The notes: a model not told the origin generated them from the sequence alone. Counted from the first letter of the stretch, positions 41,002 to 50,290 are shown. The stretch: 64,000 bases of DNA from DATAEG01 sp963703085 (GCA_963703085.1 OY969789.1:2418001-2482000); one strand, 5' to 3'. Program-made: numbers and translations.

Positions 41002-41934
41002 ATGCCTGCCCCCAGCGCGAGTCCGCCCGGCGCGCGTGCTCGCAAAGCCGTTATTCCCGCCGCCGGAATGGGCACTCGCTTTCTCCCCGCGACGAAGGCC
41101 GTCCCGAAAGAGCTGCTCCCGGTGGTGGACACCCCGGCGCTGGAATACATCGTGGCCGAGGCATCGCGGGACGGCCTGAAGGACCTGCTGGTCGTCACCG
41201 GGCACGGCAAGGACGCCATCGCCGACCACTTCTCGCGAGCTCCCGAGCTGGAGGCAGCGTTGGCGGCCGCCGGGAAGACGGAGATGCTCGCCGCCGTGCA
41301 GCGCTCCACGGAGCTGGCCCGGCTGCACTTCGTCCGGCAGAACGAGGCGCTCGGTCTGGGCGACGCAGTCTCCTACGCCGAGTCGTTCACCGCCGGCGAG
41401 CCGTTCGCGGTGTTGCTCGGCGACGACATGATCCACAACAACGTGGGCGAGAAGGACCCGTTGTTGCGTCAGATGCTGGACGTGCAGGCCGAACGTGGCG
41501 GCATCGTCCTGGCCCTGGTCGATGTGCCGCGGCAGGACATCAGCCGCTACGGCAGCGTGCGCCCGGTCGACGGCGCCGACCTGGACGCCGACGTGATCGA
41601 GATCGCCGATCTGGTGGAGAAACCGGCCGCGGACGAGGCGCCGAGCACGTTGGCGGTGATCGGCCGTTACGTCCTGCCCCCGGAAATCTTCGATGCGATC
41701 CGTTCGATCGAGCCCGGCGCGGGTGGCGAGCTGCAGCTCACCGACGCGATGCAGTTGCTCGGCCAGCAAGGACATCCGGTGCACGGTGTGATCTTCCGCG
41801 GTCGCCGGTTCGACACCGGCGACCGGCAGGACTACCTGCGCGCGGTCGTGGAGTTGGCGACCGAGCACCCCGACCTCGGGGCAGACTTCACCTCATGGCT
41901 GCGCGAGTTCGTCGGCGCGCTGGGCGACGCGTGA
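41002..41934 (+). CDS. galU: UTP-glucose-1-phosphate uridylyltransferase
   Basis: 310 aa. Nucleotidyl-transferase motifs: KAVIPAAGMGTRFLPATKAV with the catalytic lysine region, PKELLPVVDTPALEYIVAEA, VRQNEALGLGDAVSYAESFT, FAVLLGDDMIHN with the metal aspartates and LVEKPAADEAPSTLAVIGRY. It makes UDP-glucose for cell-envelope glycans and, here, possibly for the OtsA reaction. First gene of the conserved galU-moeA-rimJ run. Confidence 0.96.
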   Translation: MPAPSASPPGARARKAVIPAAGMGTRFLPATKAVPKELLPVVDTPALEYIVAEASRDGLKDLLVVTGHGKDAIADHFSRAPELEAALAAAGKTEMLAAVQRSTELARLHFVRQNEALGLGDAVSYAESFTAGEPFAVLLGDDMIHNNVGEKDPLLRQMLDVQAERGGIVLALVDVPRQDISRYGSVRPVDGADLDADVIEIADLVEKPAADEAPSTLAVIGRYVLPPEIFDAIRSIEPGAGGELQLTDAMQLLGQQGHPVHGVIFRGRRFDTGDRQDYLRAVVELATEHPDLGADFTSWLREFVGALGDA

Positions 41935-42035
41935 GGAGAACCGGATGAGCGACGACGAGTCCCCCATGCCGGCCGAAGGCCGGGCCCGGCGACGGCGCCG
42001 GAGCGGCAGCCGAACGGCCGGCCTCGCCCACCCCC

Positions 42036-43271
42036 GTGGACACCCGGCGCAATGTGGACGACCACCTGGCCACCGTGCTGGCCGGCATCTCGAGCATCGA
42101 TCCGATCGAACTGACCCTGCTGGACGCGCAGAGCCTGTTGCTCGCCGAGGATGTCCGGGCCGCGCGCCCGCTGCCCGGCTTCGACAACTCGGCCATGGAC
42201 GGGTACGCAGTGCGCGCCGTCGACATCCGAGACGCGACCGCTGCCAACCCGGTCACCCTGCCGGTGGTGGGCGACGTCGTCGCCGGCGCCCGGTCGGTCT
42301 CGGGGATGGGTCCGGGACTGGCCATGCGCATCATGACCGGAGCGCCGATCCCGGCCGGCGCGGACGCGGTGATCCCGTTGGAGGAGACCGACCGCGGCGT
42401 CGCCCGGGTGAGCGTGCGCAGCTCGGTACGGACCGGCGACAGCATCCGGCGGGCCGGGGAGGACCTCGCGGTCGGCTCGGTCGCACTGGCGAACGGCGCC
42501 GCACTCGGCCCGCAGCAGATCGCATTGCTCGCGGCGATGGGCCGCGACCACATCCTGGTCCGGCCCCGGCCGCGCGTCCTGGTCGTCTCCACCGGCAGCG
42601 AGCTGGTGGACGTCGGCAAGGAGCCTGGATTCGGCCAGATCAACGACGCGAACAGTTACCTGCTCACGGCGGCCGCCCGCGACGCGGGTGCCTCGGCCTA
42701 CCGGGTCGGCATCGTGCCGGACGATCACGAGCGATTGATGGACGTTCTGGAATCGCAGCTGCTCCGGGCGGACATGATCGTCACCAGCGGCGGGGTCAGC
42801 ATGGGCGCCTACGACGTCGTCAAGGAAGCCCTGAGTGAAGTCGGCAGCGTGGAGTTCACCCAGGTCGCCATGCAACCGGGCAAGCCGCAGGGCTTCGGCC
42901 ATCTGGGCCCGAACCGAACGCCGATCTTCTGTCTGCCCGGCAACCCGGTCAGCTCGCTGGTTTCCTTCGAGGTGTTCGTTCGACCAGCCATTCGCAAGCT
43001 GCTCGGCAAGCGCCGGCTGGAGCGCGCGACGGTGCCGGCGGCGGCACTCGAGCGCATCCCGAGCATCCGCGGTACCCGGCAGTTCCGCCGCGGCCTGTTG
43101 CACCGCGAGTTGGACGGCAGCTACAGCGTTTCGACGGTCGGCGGCGCCGGCTCGCACCTCATCGCGGCAATGGCGTCGTCCAACTGCTTGATCGTCGTCG
43201 ACGAGAACCTCGATGAGGTGGTCCCCGGCTCGCGCGTGCCAGTGATTCCGCTGCTGCTCTCGCAGCGCTGA
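42036..43271 (+). CDS. moeA: Molybdopterin molybdotransferase (MoeA/Glp-like)
   Basis: 411 aa from GTG 42036. It inserts molybdate into adenylated molybdopterin. Motifs: LPGFDNSAMDGYAVRAVDI, IMTGAPIPAGADAVIPLEET, RVLVVSTGSELVDVGKEPGF, GQINDANSYLLTAAARDAGA, IVTSGGVSMGAYDVVKEALS and FCLPGNPVSSLVSFEVFVRP. An ATG with a good GAGGAG site at 41945 lies in a different frame; a +1 shift between 41945 and 42036 would join it to this ORF and add a Pro/Ala-rich tail. The GTG start is the conservative choice. Confidence 0.92.
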   Translation: MDTRRNVDDHLATVLAGISSIDPIELTLLDAQSLLLAEDVRAARPLPGFDNSAMDGYAVRAVDIRDATAANPVTLPVVGDVVAGARSVSGMGPGLAMRIMTGAPIPAGADAVIPLEETDRGVARVSVRSSVRTGDSIRRAGEDLAVGSVALANGAALGPQQIALLAAMGRDHILVRPRPRVLVVSTGSELVDVGKEPGFGQINDANSYLLTAAARDAGASAYRVGIVPDDHERLMDVLESQLLRADMIVTSGGVSMGAYDVVKEALSEVGSVEFTQVAMQPGKPQGFGHLGPNRTPIFCLPGNPVSSLVSFEVFVRPAIRKLLGKRRLERATVPAAALERIPSIRGTRQFRRGLLHRELDGSYSVSTVGGAGSHLIAAMASSNCLIVVDENLDEVVPGSRVPVIPLLLSQR

Positions 43272-43275
43272 GCAG

Positions 43276-43893
43276 ATGGCGAGCCATCCCGGTTTCCCCG
43301 CCGAACTGCAGGCCGGACCGGTGCTGTTGCGGCCGCCGCGCCGCCGCGACGCGGCGGAGTGGAGCCGGGTGCGCACCAGCAACCGGGAATGGCTGCAACC
43401 GTGGGAGCCGACCTCGGCGGCGTCGTGGCAGGCCCGCAGTTCCCCGGCATCGTGGACGGCGTTGCTGGCCACCCTGCGCGGGTCAGCTCGAGCTGGGACG
43501 TCGATCCCGATGGTCGTCACCTACGGCGGTCGACTGGTCGGCCAGGTCAATGCGTCGAACATCATCCGGGGCGTCCTGCGCTCGGCGTCGGTCGGGTACT
43601 GGATCGATGCCGCGGTCGCCGGACGGGGCATCACGCCCACCGCCGTTGCCCTGATGATCGATCATCTGCTCGGCCCGGTGGGGCTGCATCGCGTCGAGAT
43701 CAACATTCGCCCGGAGAATGCGAACAGCCTGCGCGTCGCGGAAAAGCTCGGGCTGCGCCGCGAGGGCTACCACGAACGGTTCCTGGACATCGATGGCGGC
43801 TGGCGCGACCACATCGCCTTCGCCATCACCGCGGAGGAGGTCGTCGGCGGCTCGGTCCTCTCCCGGCTGCCCACCCTGCCGCCTACGGCATAG
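43276..43893 (+). CDS. GNAT acetyltransferase (RimJ-like)
   Basis: 205 aa. The acetyl-CoA fold is evident from VLLRPPRRRDAAEWSRVRTS, REWLQPWEP, VVTYGGRLVGQVNASNIIRG, the SVGYWIDAAVAGRGITPTAV pyrophosphate-binding loop and INIRPENANSLRVAEKLGLR with EGYHERFLDIDGGWRDHI. This matches RimJ-type N-terminal acetyltransferases. In actinobacteria the gene regularly follows galU-moeA, as here. Actual substrate unknown. Confidence 0.9.
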   Translation: MASHPGFPAELQAGPVLLRPPRRRDAAEWSRVRTSNREWLQPWEPTSAASWQARSSPASWTALLATLRGSARAGTSIPMVVTYGGRLVGQVNASNIIRGVLRSASVGYWIDAAVAGRGITPTAVALMIDHLLGPVGLHRVEINIRPENANSLRVAEKLGLRREGYHERFLDIDGGWRDHIAFAITAEEVVGGSVLSRLPTLPPTA

Positions 43894-44032
43894 CGCAGAG
43901 CACCACCGACCGTAGGTCCAGGTGGTCGCGTTCGGCTGAGCTTGCGAAGCCGGCGCCCTGTACATAGCGCCTACACAACGGTTCGGCGACTGTCCTGGCC
44001 GGGGTGGTAGCGCGGGAACTAGCGTCAGCCGG

Positions 44033-44872
44033 GTGTCGGACCCCGATCACCGTCGCACGACCGCGCTCGCGGTCGGAATCGTCGTGGTCGGGCTGGCTCT
44101 TGCTGCGGTGGGGCTGAGTGCCCGGCCACGCATCCGGTTCCGGGCGAACGTCGACGCGATCAGCGGGAGCGCCAGCGCCGTCATCTCCATGATGATCATC
44201 GCGGCGGGCGTCATCTGGATCGTCTTCCTCATGGTCACCCGCGCCCAGGGCGGCGTCGCCAAGCCGCCGGCAGCCCCCTGGCGCCGGGTGGTCATCGCGT
44301 TCACCGCGCTGGTCGTCGTCATCGTCGTGGTCTCACACCTGCACCTGCACCGGGCTCTCCCGGCACCGGCGAAGCCGCGCGGGCAGACCGGGCCGGCGCA
44401 CGGTGGGCAGGGTCCGGTGCATCACCACGGCAACGACGTGTACCTCTGGATGGCCGTCGTCTTCGTGATGACGGCCGTGGTGACTCTCGTGGCGATCCGC
44501 AGGGCGCGACGGGAGAACGAAACTGCCGATGAAGACTCGAACGACGACGAGACGTCCCCGCTCGGCGCCGCGGTCTCCGCGTTGGCCGGTGATCAACATC
44601 CGCGCACCCGCGTCATCGACGCGTACGCAGCGATGGAACAGGCGCTGGCCCGCCCGGTGCGCGCCCGGGCGCCGCACGACACACCCGAGGAATGGCTCGA
44701 GAAGATCGCGCAGGAACGCCCGTGGTTGCGCGGATCGGCGGCGGAGCTGACCGAGCTGTTCGAGCGTGCTCGGTTCTCCCGGCTGCCGATAACCGAGGCG
44801 GACGCGGAGCACGCCACTGCGGTACTGACCGGGATGAACGCCGACCTGCGTCCGGAAGTCGGGACACCGTGA
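44033..44872 (+). CDS. Membrane protein with DUF4129 domain
   Basis: 279 aa from GTG. Three to four hydrophobic helices (AVGIVVVGLALAAVGL, AVISMMIIAAGVIWIVFLMV, VVIAFTALVVVIVVVS, LWMAVVFVMTAVVTLVAI) with a histidine-rich loop between the last two (PVHHHGNDVY). The C-terminal cytosolic part RVIDAYAAMEQALARPVRAR, PHDTPEEWLEKIAQERPWLR and AELTELFERARFSRLPIT is the DUF4129 signature, a usual partner of MoxR-DUF58 operons. Function in the complex unknown. Confidence 0.85.
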   Translation: MSDPDHRRTTALAVGIVVVGLALAAVGLSARPRIRFRANVDAISGSASAVISMMIIAAGVIWIVFLMVTRAQGGVAKPPAAPWRRVVIAFTALVVVIVVVSHLHLHRALPAPAKPRGQTGPAHGGQGPVHHHGNDVYLWMAVVFVMTAVVTLVAIRRARRENETADEDSNDDETSPLGAAVSALAGDQHPRTRVIDAYAAMEQALARPVRARAPHDTPEEWLEKIAQERPWLRGSAAELTELFERARFSRLPITEADAEHATAVLTGMNADLRPEVGTP

Positions 44873-45366
44873 GCCGCGCATTCCTGCGCTGGGCCGCCCG
44901 GCGGTTGGCGGTGCTGACCGCGGTCGCGGTCGTCGTCGGGATCCTGCTCGGCGCCGGCGCCGTGGTTATCACCGTCGCTGTCGGCTGGGTGATCGCGCTG
45001 CTCAACATGCGGCTGTCGTTGCCGTCGCAGGAGTTGCCCCCGGTCCCGAGGGTGCCGCCGGCCCCGCCGTCGGAATGGCCATCGCTGGATCACGTGGCCA
45101 GCGAGCTGGCCTGGGCGCGCACCTCACAGCGTCATTACGACCTGGGCGCGCGGAAGTTGCTGCAACGGGCCGCTGCTGCCCGCCTTGACCAACGCGCCGG
45201 CGTGGACTTGTGGACCAGCCGTGACCGTCCGCGCGCCGAGCAGTTGATCGGGACCGAGCTCTGGCCCCTGATCGATCCGCACCGGCCGCCATCACGAGAC
45301 TCCCGCTCGCCCGGCTTGCGCGGTCGGCAGGTTGACGCCTTGCTGGACCGACTGGAGTCGCTATGA
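44869..45366 (+). CDS. Membrane protein of the DUF4129-MoxR operon, unknown function
   Basis: 165 aa from a GTG overlapping the previous stop (GTGA). Two adjacent helices (LAVLTAVAVVVGILLGAGA and VITVAVGWVIALL) are followed by a soluble region (LDHVASELAWARTSQRHYDL, GARKLLQRAAAARLDQRAGV). The position between DUF4129 and MoxR genes is typical of such operons. I know of no assigned function. Confidence 0.75.
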   Translation: MSRAFLRWAARRLAVLTAVAVVVGILLGAGAVVITVAVGWVIALLNMRLSLPSQELPPVPRVPPAPPSEWPSLDHVASELAWARTSQRHYDLGARKLLQRAAAARLDQRAGVDLWTSRDRPRAEQLIGTELWPLIDPHRPPSRDSRSPGLRGRQVDALLDRLESL

Positions 45367-45394
45367 GTGACCTCTTCCGAGATCGGACGACACG

Positions 45395-46399
45395 GTGACC
45401 GAACCGATGACCACGGCAACCGCCCGCGACGTCGTCCGCGCCGTCTGCGACGAAGTCGAGAAGGTGATCGTCGGCAAGCGCGATGCCATCGAGACGATCG
45501 TGCTCGGCGTCCTGGCAGATGGTCACGTGCTGCTCGAGGACCTGCCCGGCCTCGGCAAGACACTGCTGGCCCGATCGCTGGCCCGGGTGCTCGGGTTGAC
45601 CTTCACCCGAGTTCAGTTCACTCCCGACCTGCTGCCCAGCGACCTGACCGGTGCGGCAACCCTCGATCCGGCCACGGGTCAGTTGGCGTTCCGGCCCGGA
45701 CCGGTGTTCACGCAGGTGTTGCTGGCCGACGAGCTGAACCGCACGCCGCCGAAGACACAGGCCGCGTTGCTCGAGGCGATGGCCGAGGGCCAGGTCACCT
45801 CGGATGGGCAGACCCGACCGCTGCCCCGGCCGTTCGTCGTGCTCGCGACCGACAACCCGATCGAGTATGAAGGCACCTATCCGTTGCCGGAGGCGCAGCT
45901 TGATCGGTTCGTGGCCCGCGTTCGGCTGGGTTATCTGGCGCCAGGTGACGAAGAGGAGTTGGTGCGGCGCAGCCTGGCGCATCGCACCGACCCAATCGGG
46001 TTGCACCCGGTGATCGGTCCCGATCAGGTCCTCGCGTTGGTCGCAGCGATGGACGGCATCGAGGTGCACGACGACATCACTGCCTACATCGTGCGCATCG
46101 TTAATGCGACGCGGCGCCATCCGGGCGCTGAGGTGGGCGCCAGCCCGCGCGGCAGCCTGGCGCTGACTCGGATGGCACGCGGGCGGGCACTGCTCAATGG
46201 CCGGGACTTCGTCGTGCCAGAGGACGTGAAGGCGGTGGCGATCGCCGCTCTCGGGCACCGCATCGGCGTCAAACCGGAACTCTGGGTGCGTCGGTTGACC
46301 GGCGACGACATCGTCGGACAGGTGCTCGATGAGGTGCCGACGCCGCCGACCCGACCGGTGGCATCAGCCGCGCCAGTCGCCTCTGTCGAACGGCGATGA
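45395..46399 (+). CDS. MoxR-family AAA+ ATPase
   Basis: 334 aa (ATG 45407 is an alternative to GTG 45395). Walker A is a variant, GHVLLEDLPGLGKTLLARSL, followed by FTRVQFTPDLLPSDLTGAAT, Walker B VFTQVLLADELNRTPPKTQA, sensor 1 FVVLATDNPIEYEGTYPLPE and AQLDRFVARVRLGYLAPGDE with the arginine finger. MoxR ATPases act as chaperones for metalloprotein or VWA-type partners; the next gene (DUF58) is the standard partner. Confidence 0.94.
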   Translation: MTEPMTTATARDVVRAVCDEVEKVIVGKRDAIETIVLGVLADGHVLLEDLPGLGKTLLARSLARVLGLTFTRVQFTPDLLPSDLTGAATLDPATGQLAFRPGPVFTQVLLADELNRTPPKTQAALLEAMAEGQVTSDGQTRPLPRPFVVLATDNPIEYEGTYPLPEAQLDRFVARVRLGYLAPGDEEELVRRSLAHRTDPIGLHPVIGPDQVLALVAAMDGIEVHDDITAYIVRIVNATRRHPGAEVGASPRGSLALTRMARGRALLNGRDFVVPEDVKAVAIAALGHRIGVKPELWVRRLTGDDIVGQVLDEVPTPPTRPVASAAPVASVERR

Positions 46400-47703
46400 C
46401 CTCGCTGGCACCGGGCCCGGCCGCTCAGCAGCGCACCTCGGCGCCGGCCCGGTGGCAGATCACCCCGCTGGTCCGGGTGGCTGCCTCACTCGGAGTTCTG
46501 GTGGGCTTCGCCGCCGCCGGAACCGGGCGCGGCCAGCTGGTCGGGCTCGCCGTGCCGGCGGTGCTCTGGCTGGCAGTGGCCGGCATCGCGCGGCGGTGCG
46601 ACACCGTCGAGGTGTGCTGGCAATTCGACGTCGCTCGGTGCGCCGAGGGTGACACCATCGGACTCGCCGTGTCGGCCACGGCTGTCGGGTCGCTGGTCAG
46701 TGTGCGGATGCTGCCGGAGGCCGTGGTGAAGGTCATCGACGGCCCGTTGCCGGCCGACTCGCCCGGTACCTGGAACTGGACACTGCGCGTGCCGCACTGG
46801 GGTCTGGTACGACCGCGCTTCGAGGTGACGGCCACGACCGCAGGCGGCGCATGGCGCGCGAAGTGCGTCGTTCGCACCGAAGGAATCGTAGTCGAGCCGG
46901 TCATCGAGGGAACCCGCGGGACGTTGCGTGGCGTGCGCAGCCGGCCGTCCTACGGCGAACGACCGGTGCGGGTCAGCGGCGCCGGCAACGAGTTCCTCGA
47001 GGTGCGCCAGTGGACCCCCGGCGAGCCGCTGCGCCGGGTGCATTGGCCGGCAACGCATCGCACCGGCCAGTTGCACGTCGCCGGCATGGCCGCCACCCGC
47101 AACCAGGACGTGATGCTCGTCGTGGACAGCTCGTCGGGCAGCCCGTCGGTCACCGCCGCCTGCCTCGATCGTTCCGCGCGGGCGGCGGTGACGCTGGCGC
47201 GCGCTCATCTCGCTGCTGGTGACCGGGTGGGACTGGTCTGCGCGTCCCCCGACTTGCACTGGGATCGGCCGGGATCAGGTCGGCGGCAACTGGTGAAGAT
47301 CATCGATGTGCTGCTGGAGGCGCGCCGCTCGCACGGTTTCGTCCGGCCCGCGTTGGATCGGCTGCCGCCGACGGTGCTGACCCCCGGCGCGCTGGTGGTG
47401 TTCCTGTCGCCGATGCTCGGCGACGACGCCACCGCGATGATCGCCGGCGTCCGCCGACGCGGCCACCCCACCGTGGTGATCGACGTGCTGGACCGTGAAC
47501 CGCAACCGACCGGCTCTGCCGAGAACCGCAGAGCGCTGCGGCTGTGGCGGTTGGAGCGGGAGGCAGTTCGGTTCGAGCTGGCCGGTCGCGGAGTGGTGGT
47601 GCTGCCGTGGCCGGCCGGTCAACCGCTCGGCGGCGTCCTTGCCGCCACCGCAGCGCGGCCTATCGCGGCCGCCGGCCGACCGATGCGAACGGGCGCGCGC
47701 TGA
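46396..47703 (+). CDS. DUF58 domain membrane protein
   Basis: 435 aa. Two N-terminal helices (ITPLVRVAASLGVLVGFAAA and LVGLAVPAVLWLAVAGIA) precede a beta domain and the DUF58 signature FLEVRQWTPGEPLRRVHWPA, followed by a von Willebrand A-like fold (NQDVMLVVDSSSGSPSVTAA) with a VDxSS metal site. Overlaps the MoxR stop by ATGA. Believed to work with MoxR in cell-envelope quality control; substrate unknown. Confidence 0.93.
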   Translation: MTSLAPGPAAQQRTSAPARWQITPLVRVAASLGVLVGFAAAGTGRGQLVGLAVPAVLWLAVAGIARRCDTVEVCWQFDVARCAEGDTIGLAVSATAVGSLVSVRMLPEAVVKVIDGPLPADSPGTWNWTLRVPHWGLVRPRFEVTATTAGGAWRAKCVVRTEGIVVEPVIEGTRGTLRGVRSRPSYGERPVRVSGAGNEFLEVRQWTPGEPLRRVHWPATHRTGQLHVAGMAATRNQDVMLVVDSSSGSPSVTAACLDRSARAAVTLARAHLAAGDRVGLVCASPDLHWDRPGSGRRQLVKIIDVLLEARRSHGFVRPALDRLPPTVLTPGALVVFLSPMLGDDATAMIAGVRRRGHPTVVIDVLDREPQPTGSAENRRALRLWRLEREAVRFELAGRGVVVLPWPAGQPLGGVLAATAARPIAAAGRPMRTGAR

Positions 47704-48261
47704 TGCGCCGGGCTGCGCTCGGCCTGTGGTTGTGGTTGCGCACCCGCACCGTCCCGGAGCGCGTCGCAGTCCTGCCGGCGGCGGTCGCCGCGGTAGCCGG
47801 CGTCGCTGCTGCGGTGGTCTCCGGCGCAGCGGTCTCGGCGCGATGGCGGCTCGTACTCGTCCTGTGCGTGGCCGCGTGCGCTGTCGTCTCTGCGGTCACG
47901 CGTTGGCTGTGGATGACGGCAGCGGCGATCGGCGGAATCATCGGCGGCCCGGCATTCGCCGTCCACGAATCCGGCTCGGTGCACGTCGGCGCGATCGCGT
48001 TACTACTCACCGTGTTCGTCTTTGCCGCGCATTGGCCCGGCCCGGCGGCCGTCGTCCGGTCCGTCCCTCGCGGTGACCCTGGTGGCGTTGCCGGCGGCCG
48101 GGCTGGTGGCGTCACTGTCCGGCTTCGGTCATCCCGCCGCCGCTGTCTTCGTCCTCGGACTGGTTGCTGTCGCAGTGGCCCTGGCCGTCGCGCTCGGGCC
48201 GTCGTTTCGTTGGATGCAGCCGCAGCAGACCGAGCTTGAGCGACCGCGCCGCGACCGGTAG
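47703..48261 (+). CDS. Membrane protein, frameshifted as sequenced
   Basis: Begins in the DUF58 frame overlap (ATG shares a base with its stop) and shows helices ALGLWLWLRTRTVPERVAVL, LVLVLCVAACAVVSAV, TVFVFAAHWPG. Around 48045-48066 that frame becomes arginine-rich, while the +1 frame carries AVTLVALPAAGLVASLSGFG and AVFVLGLVAVAVALAVALGP and ends at 48261 with QPQQTELERPRRDR. One continuous multi-helix protein needs a +1 shift. Last gene of the DUF4129-MoxR-DUF58 operon. Sequence error or inactivation possible. Confidence 0.6.
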
Positions 48262-48360
48262 CCCGCCACCACCAGCCGACACGCCGTCGCACGTGCCGAG
48301 ATCCGGTGGCTGCGCTGGATACCGTGAGCCCACCGTGTGACGGATGGGACTGGAGGTGCG

Positions 48361-49075
48361 ATGACGTCACCCATGTTGACCGTGCTCGTGCTTGCGGTCC
48401 TGTGGCTGATCGTGGTGGTGCCCATGGTGCTGCGCCGTAACGACGAGCGCGCCGGTGAACGCTCGGTGGCGCGCTTCGGCTCGGCGATGCGCGCGCTGGC
48501 CTCCCGGCGCACTGCCCCCCGCGACCCTGACGACGCGCTGGCGGTGCTACCGCGCTCCGGGTCGTCGGCCGCGCTGCTGACCGTGCCCAATGCGCGCAGC
48601 CGGCAGCCCCGTCACCACGCGCCGACCTGTACCTGCAGCAAGGGAGTCCCTGATGTATCCGGCCGACCGGCACGACCTGTCCGAGGCGCGACGGCAGATG
48701 CTGGCCCGCCGGCGCCGCTCGCTGACCGTGCTGGGCGCCGGCACGGTGCTCTTCCTGCTGGTCGGGCTGGTGGTGGGCGGTGCCGCGTTCTGGCTGCTCG
48801 ACCTGCTCTTCGCCGTCGGCCTCGGCAGCTACGTCTGGTTCCTGCGTACCCAGGCGCTACGCGATCGGGACCGCCGCGAGAACCGGTTGGCCCGCTCGGC
48901 CAGCATTCCGGTGCGCGGTTACGACGCGACCGCCCAGCCCAGCCTCGTTCCCCGTCCGGAGTCGGTCGTGCGCATCGACGAGGACGACGTGCACCTCGAG
49001 CACCTGGACACCGTCGACCTCACCGGGCTGTACTCCGAGGCCGAGGAAGACGAGCCGATCCGCCGGGCTGGTTGA
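48361..49075 (+). CDS. SepX/GlpR-like division membrane protein, frameshifted as sequenced
   Basis: The first frame encodes MLTVLVLAVLWLIVVVPMVL followed by RRNDERAGERSVARFGSAMR; the frame shifts +1 between about 48581 and 48655, after which the second half reads LSEARRQMLARRRRSLTVLG, a helix pair (TVLFLLVGLVVGGAAFW and LLDLLFAVGLGSYVWFLRTQ) and a basic/acidic tail. One N-terminal helix, RRxDE, then two central helices is the layout of actinobacterial SepX (GlpR), located near galU-moeA-rimJ as here. A real coding gene with a sequence error is most likely. Confidence 0.7.
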
Positions 49076-49163
49076 GTCACCGGCCACCGCCCGTCAGCGT
49101 CCGAACCGGACTCATCCGCCTGCTAGCCTTGGCGGCTGGTCGGCGCCTTCGCGTCGCCACTGA

Positions 49164-49236
49164 GGGGCTGTGGCGCAGCTGGTAGCGCACCTCGTTCGCA
49201 ACGAGGGGGTCAGGGGTTCGAATCCCCTCAGCTCCA
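49164..49236 (+). tRNA. tRNA-Ala (anticodon CGC)
   Basis: 73-nt cloverleaf: acceptor GGGGCTG/CAGCTCC, D-stem region GCGC, anticodon stem CCTCG/CGAGG with loop TTCGCAA giving CGC, T-arm AGGGGTTCGAATCCCCT. Discriminator A; CCA not encoded. The 3' half of such tRNAs is a favoured integration site, and the region that follows looks accessory, but I found no second copy of the 3' end in the window. Confidence 0.97.
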
Positions 49237-49865
49237 CAAAAAAAGTGATGTCGCGGGACATCGAGCGACAGATGTCTCGCGTCATAGTGGACACCTGGGT
49301 GCCTAGGTGCGCCGGCGTGCGTAGCGGTCTTTGCCGGTGGGTGTGCGAGCCCGGTTCATGCTGGACAGGTCGTGTTCGGTTCCTGGGCGACAGTGTTGCG
49401 GACGCGGTTCCGGTAGGTGGGCGACAGTGGTTCCGGTAGGTCCATGACACTTTTGATGTTGCTCTGGGATAGGTGGCTTGGTCTCGTCGTTGCGGTGATG
49501 TTCGCAGCGAGAGGCTGCACCGGTATGCCGCTGGTGGCGGGTTCTCCGGGCTGGCTGATCGGTCACCGCGGCCGTTGTCATGTCCGCATCAGATACCGGC
49601 AGTGGTGGAAGCGCGGATCCTGGCGGTCCGGATAGCGCACCCGGCGCGGGGTCCGGCTCGGATCGTTTGGCAGCGAGGTGCGCCGACCGGAGCCTCGTGA
49701 CCACGGCTTATGACCGCACCCCAACCGGACAGCTACTAACCTGTGAGCCCGGTGAAGATCGAAAAGACGGGGCGACGCCCGCTGGCGGGTCGGGCATGCG
49801 GCACCTGTAGCCGGCGGTCAGTCGTGTGCGGGCGCGGCGCGAGCAGCGTCGCTAGCCTGATCGGC
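49237..49865. other. 630-bp stretch without a supportable gene
   Basis: No frame here gives a convincing protein. Visible structure: the small palindromes listed separately next to the tRNA; a direct repeat of GGTTCCGGTAGGT about 49407-49443 around a GGGCGACAGTG unit; a GAAGATCGAAAAGACGGGG patch near 49751. It may be the worn end of an integrated element. Base composition is slightly lower in GC than the neighbours. Confidence 0.5.
49247..49300. repeat. Inverted/direct repeats adjoining tRNA-Ala
   Basis: GATGTC-GCGG-GACATC is a perfect palindrome at 49247-49262, and GATGTC recurs 24 bp later (49271) within ATGTCTCGCGTCAT. TGTC/GACA-rich ends like this are common at the termini of actinobacterial insertion sequences; here no transposase is present, so a remnant is the best guess. 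Confidence 0.35.
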
Positions 49866-50246
49866 ATGGCTGATCAGGATGCGAGGAAGGCATTGCTAGA
49901 TCTTGAGCGGAAGGGGTGGGACTCGCTCTGCGACAGCACGGGCGACGCGTTTTACGGCGAGGTGATGACCGACGACGCGGTGATGGTGCTGGCCAATGGC
50001 GAGGTCATGGATCGGGCGGCTGTGGTCGCGGCGCTCGGACAGGCTCCCCCGTGGCGTAGCTACGAGATCAGCGATCTTCGATTCGTCGACACCGGCGCGG
50101 ACAGCGCGGCCCTGGTGTACGTCGGTAGTGCGTACCGGGACGAGGCGGGGCCGGCTTTCGTTGGCCTGATGTCCAGTGTCTACGTCATGCGAGACGGCAA
50201 GTGGCGACTCGCGCTCTACCAGCAGACGCCGGCCGAAAACGCTTGA
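49866..50246 (+). CDS. NTF2-like (SnoaL/DUF4440) protein
   Basis: 126 aa with the cone-shaped NTF2-like fold pattern: ARKALLDLERKGWDSLCDST, GDAFYGEVMTDDAVMVLANG, EVMDRAAVVAALGQAPPWRS, FVGLMSSVYVMRDGKWRLAL. Such proteins are small hydrolases, isomerases or binding proteins; a specific reaction cannot be given. ATG at 49866. Confidence 0.82.
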   Translation: MADQDARKALLDLERKGWDSLCDSTGDAFYGEVMTDDAVMVLANGEVMDRAAVVAALGQAPPWRSYEISDLRFVDTGADSAALVYVGSAYRDEAGPAFVGLMSSVYVMRDGKWRLALYQQTPAENA

Positions 50247-50290
50247 CCAACCAGCTCAGACGCGCGGACACCGATGGTCCCCCCGTGCTG

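Noticed and set aside
41832..43520. 562-aa minus-strand frame over moeA and rimJ
   Set aside because: It is a GC-driven shadow of moeA, with no recognisable domain.
45002..46258. 418-aa minus-strand frame opposite MoxR
   Set aside because: Arg/His/Gln-rich shadow composition; MoxR motifs are complete on the + strand.
49237..49704. Transposase remnant after tRNA-Ala
   Set aside because: Only short palindromes are visible; no frame resembles a transposase.
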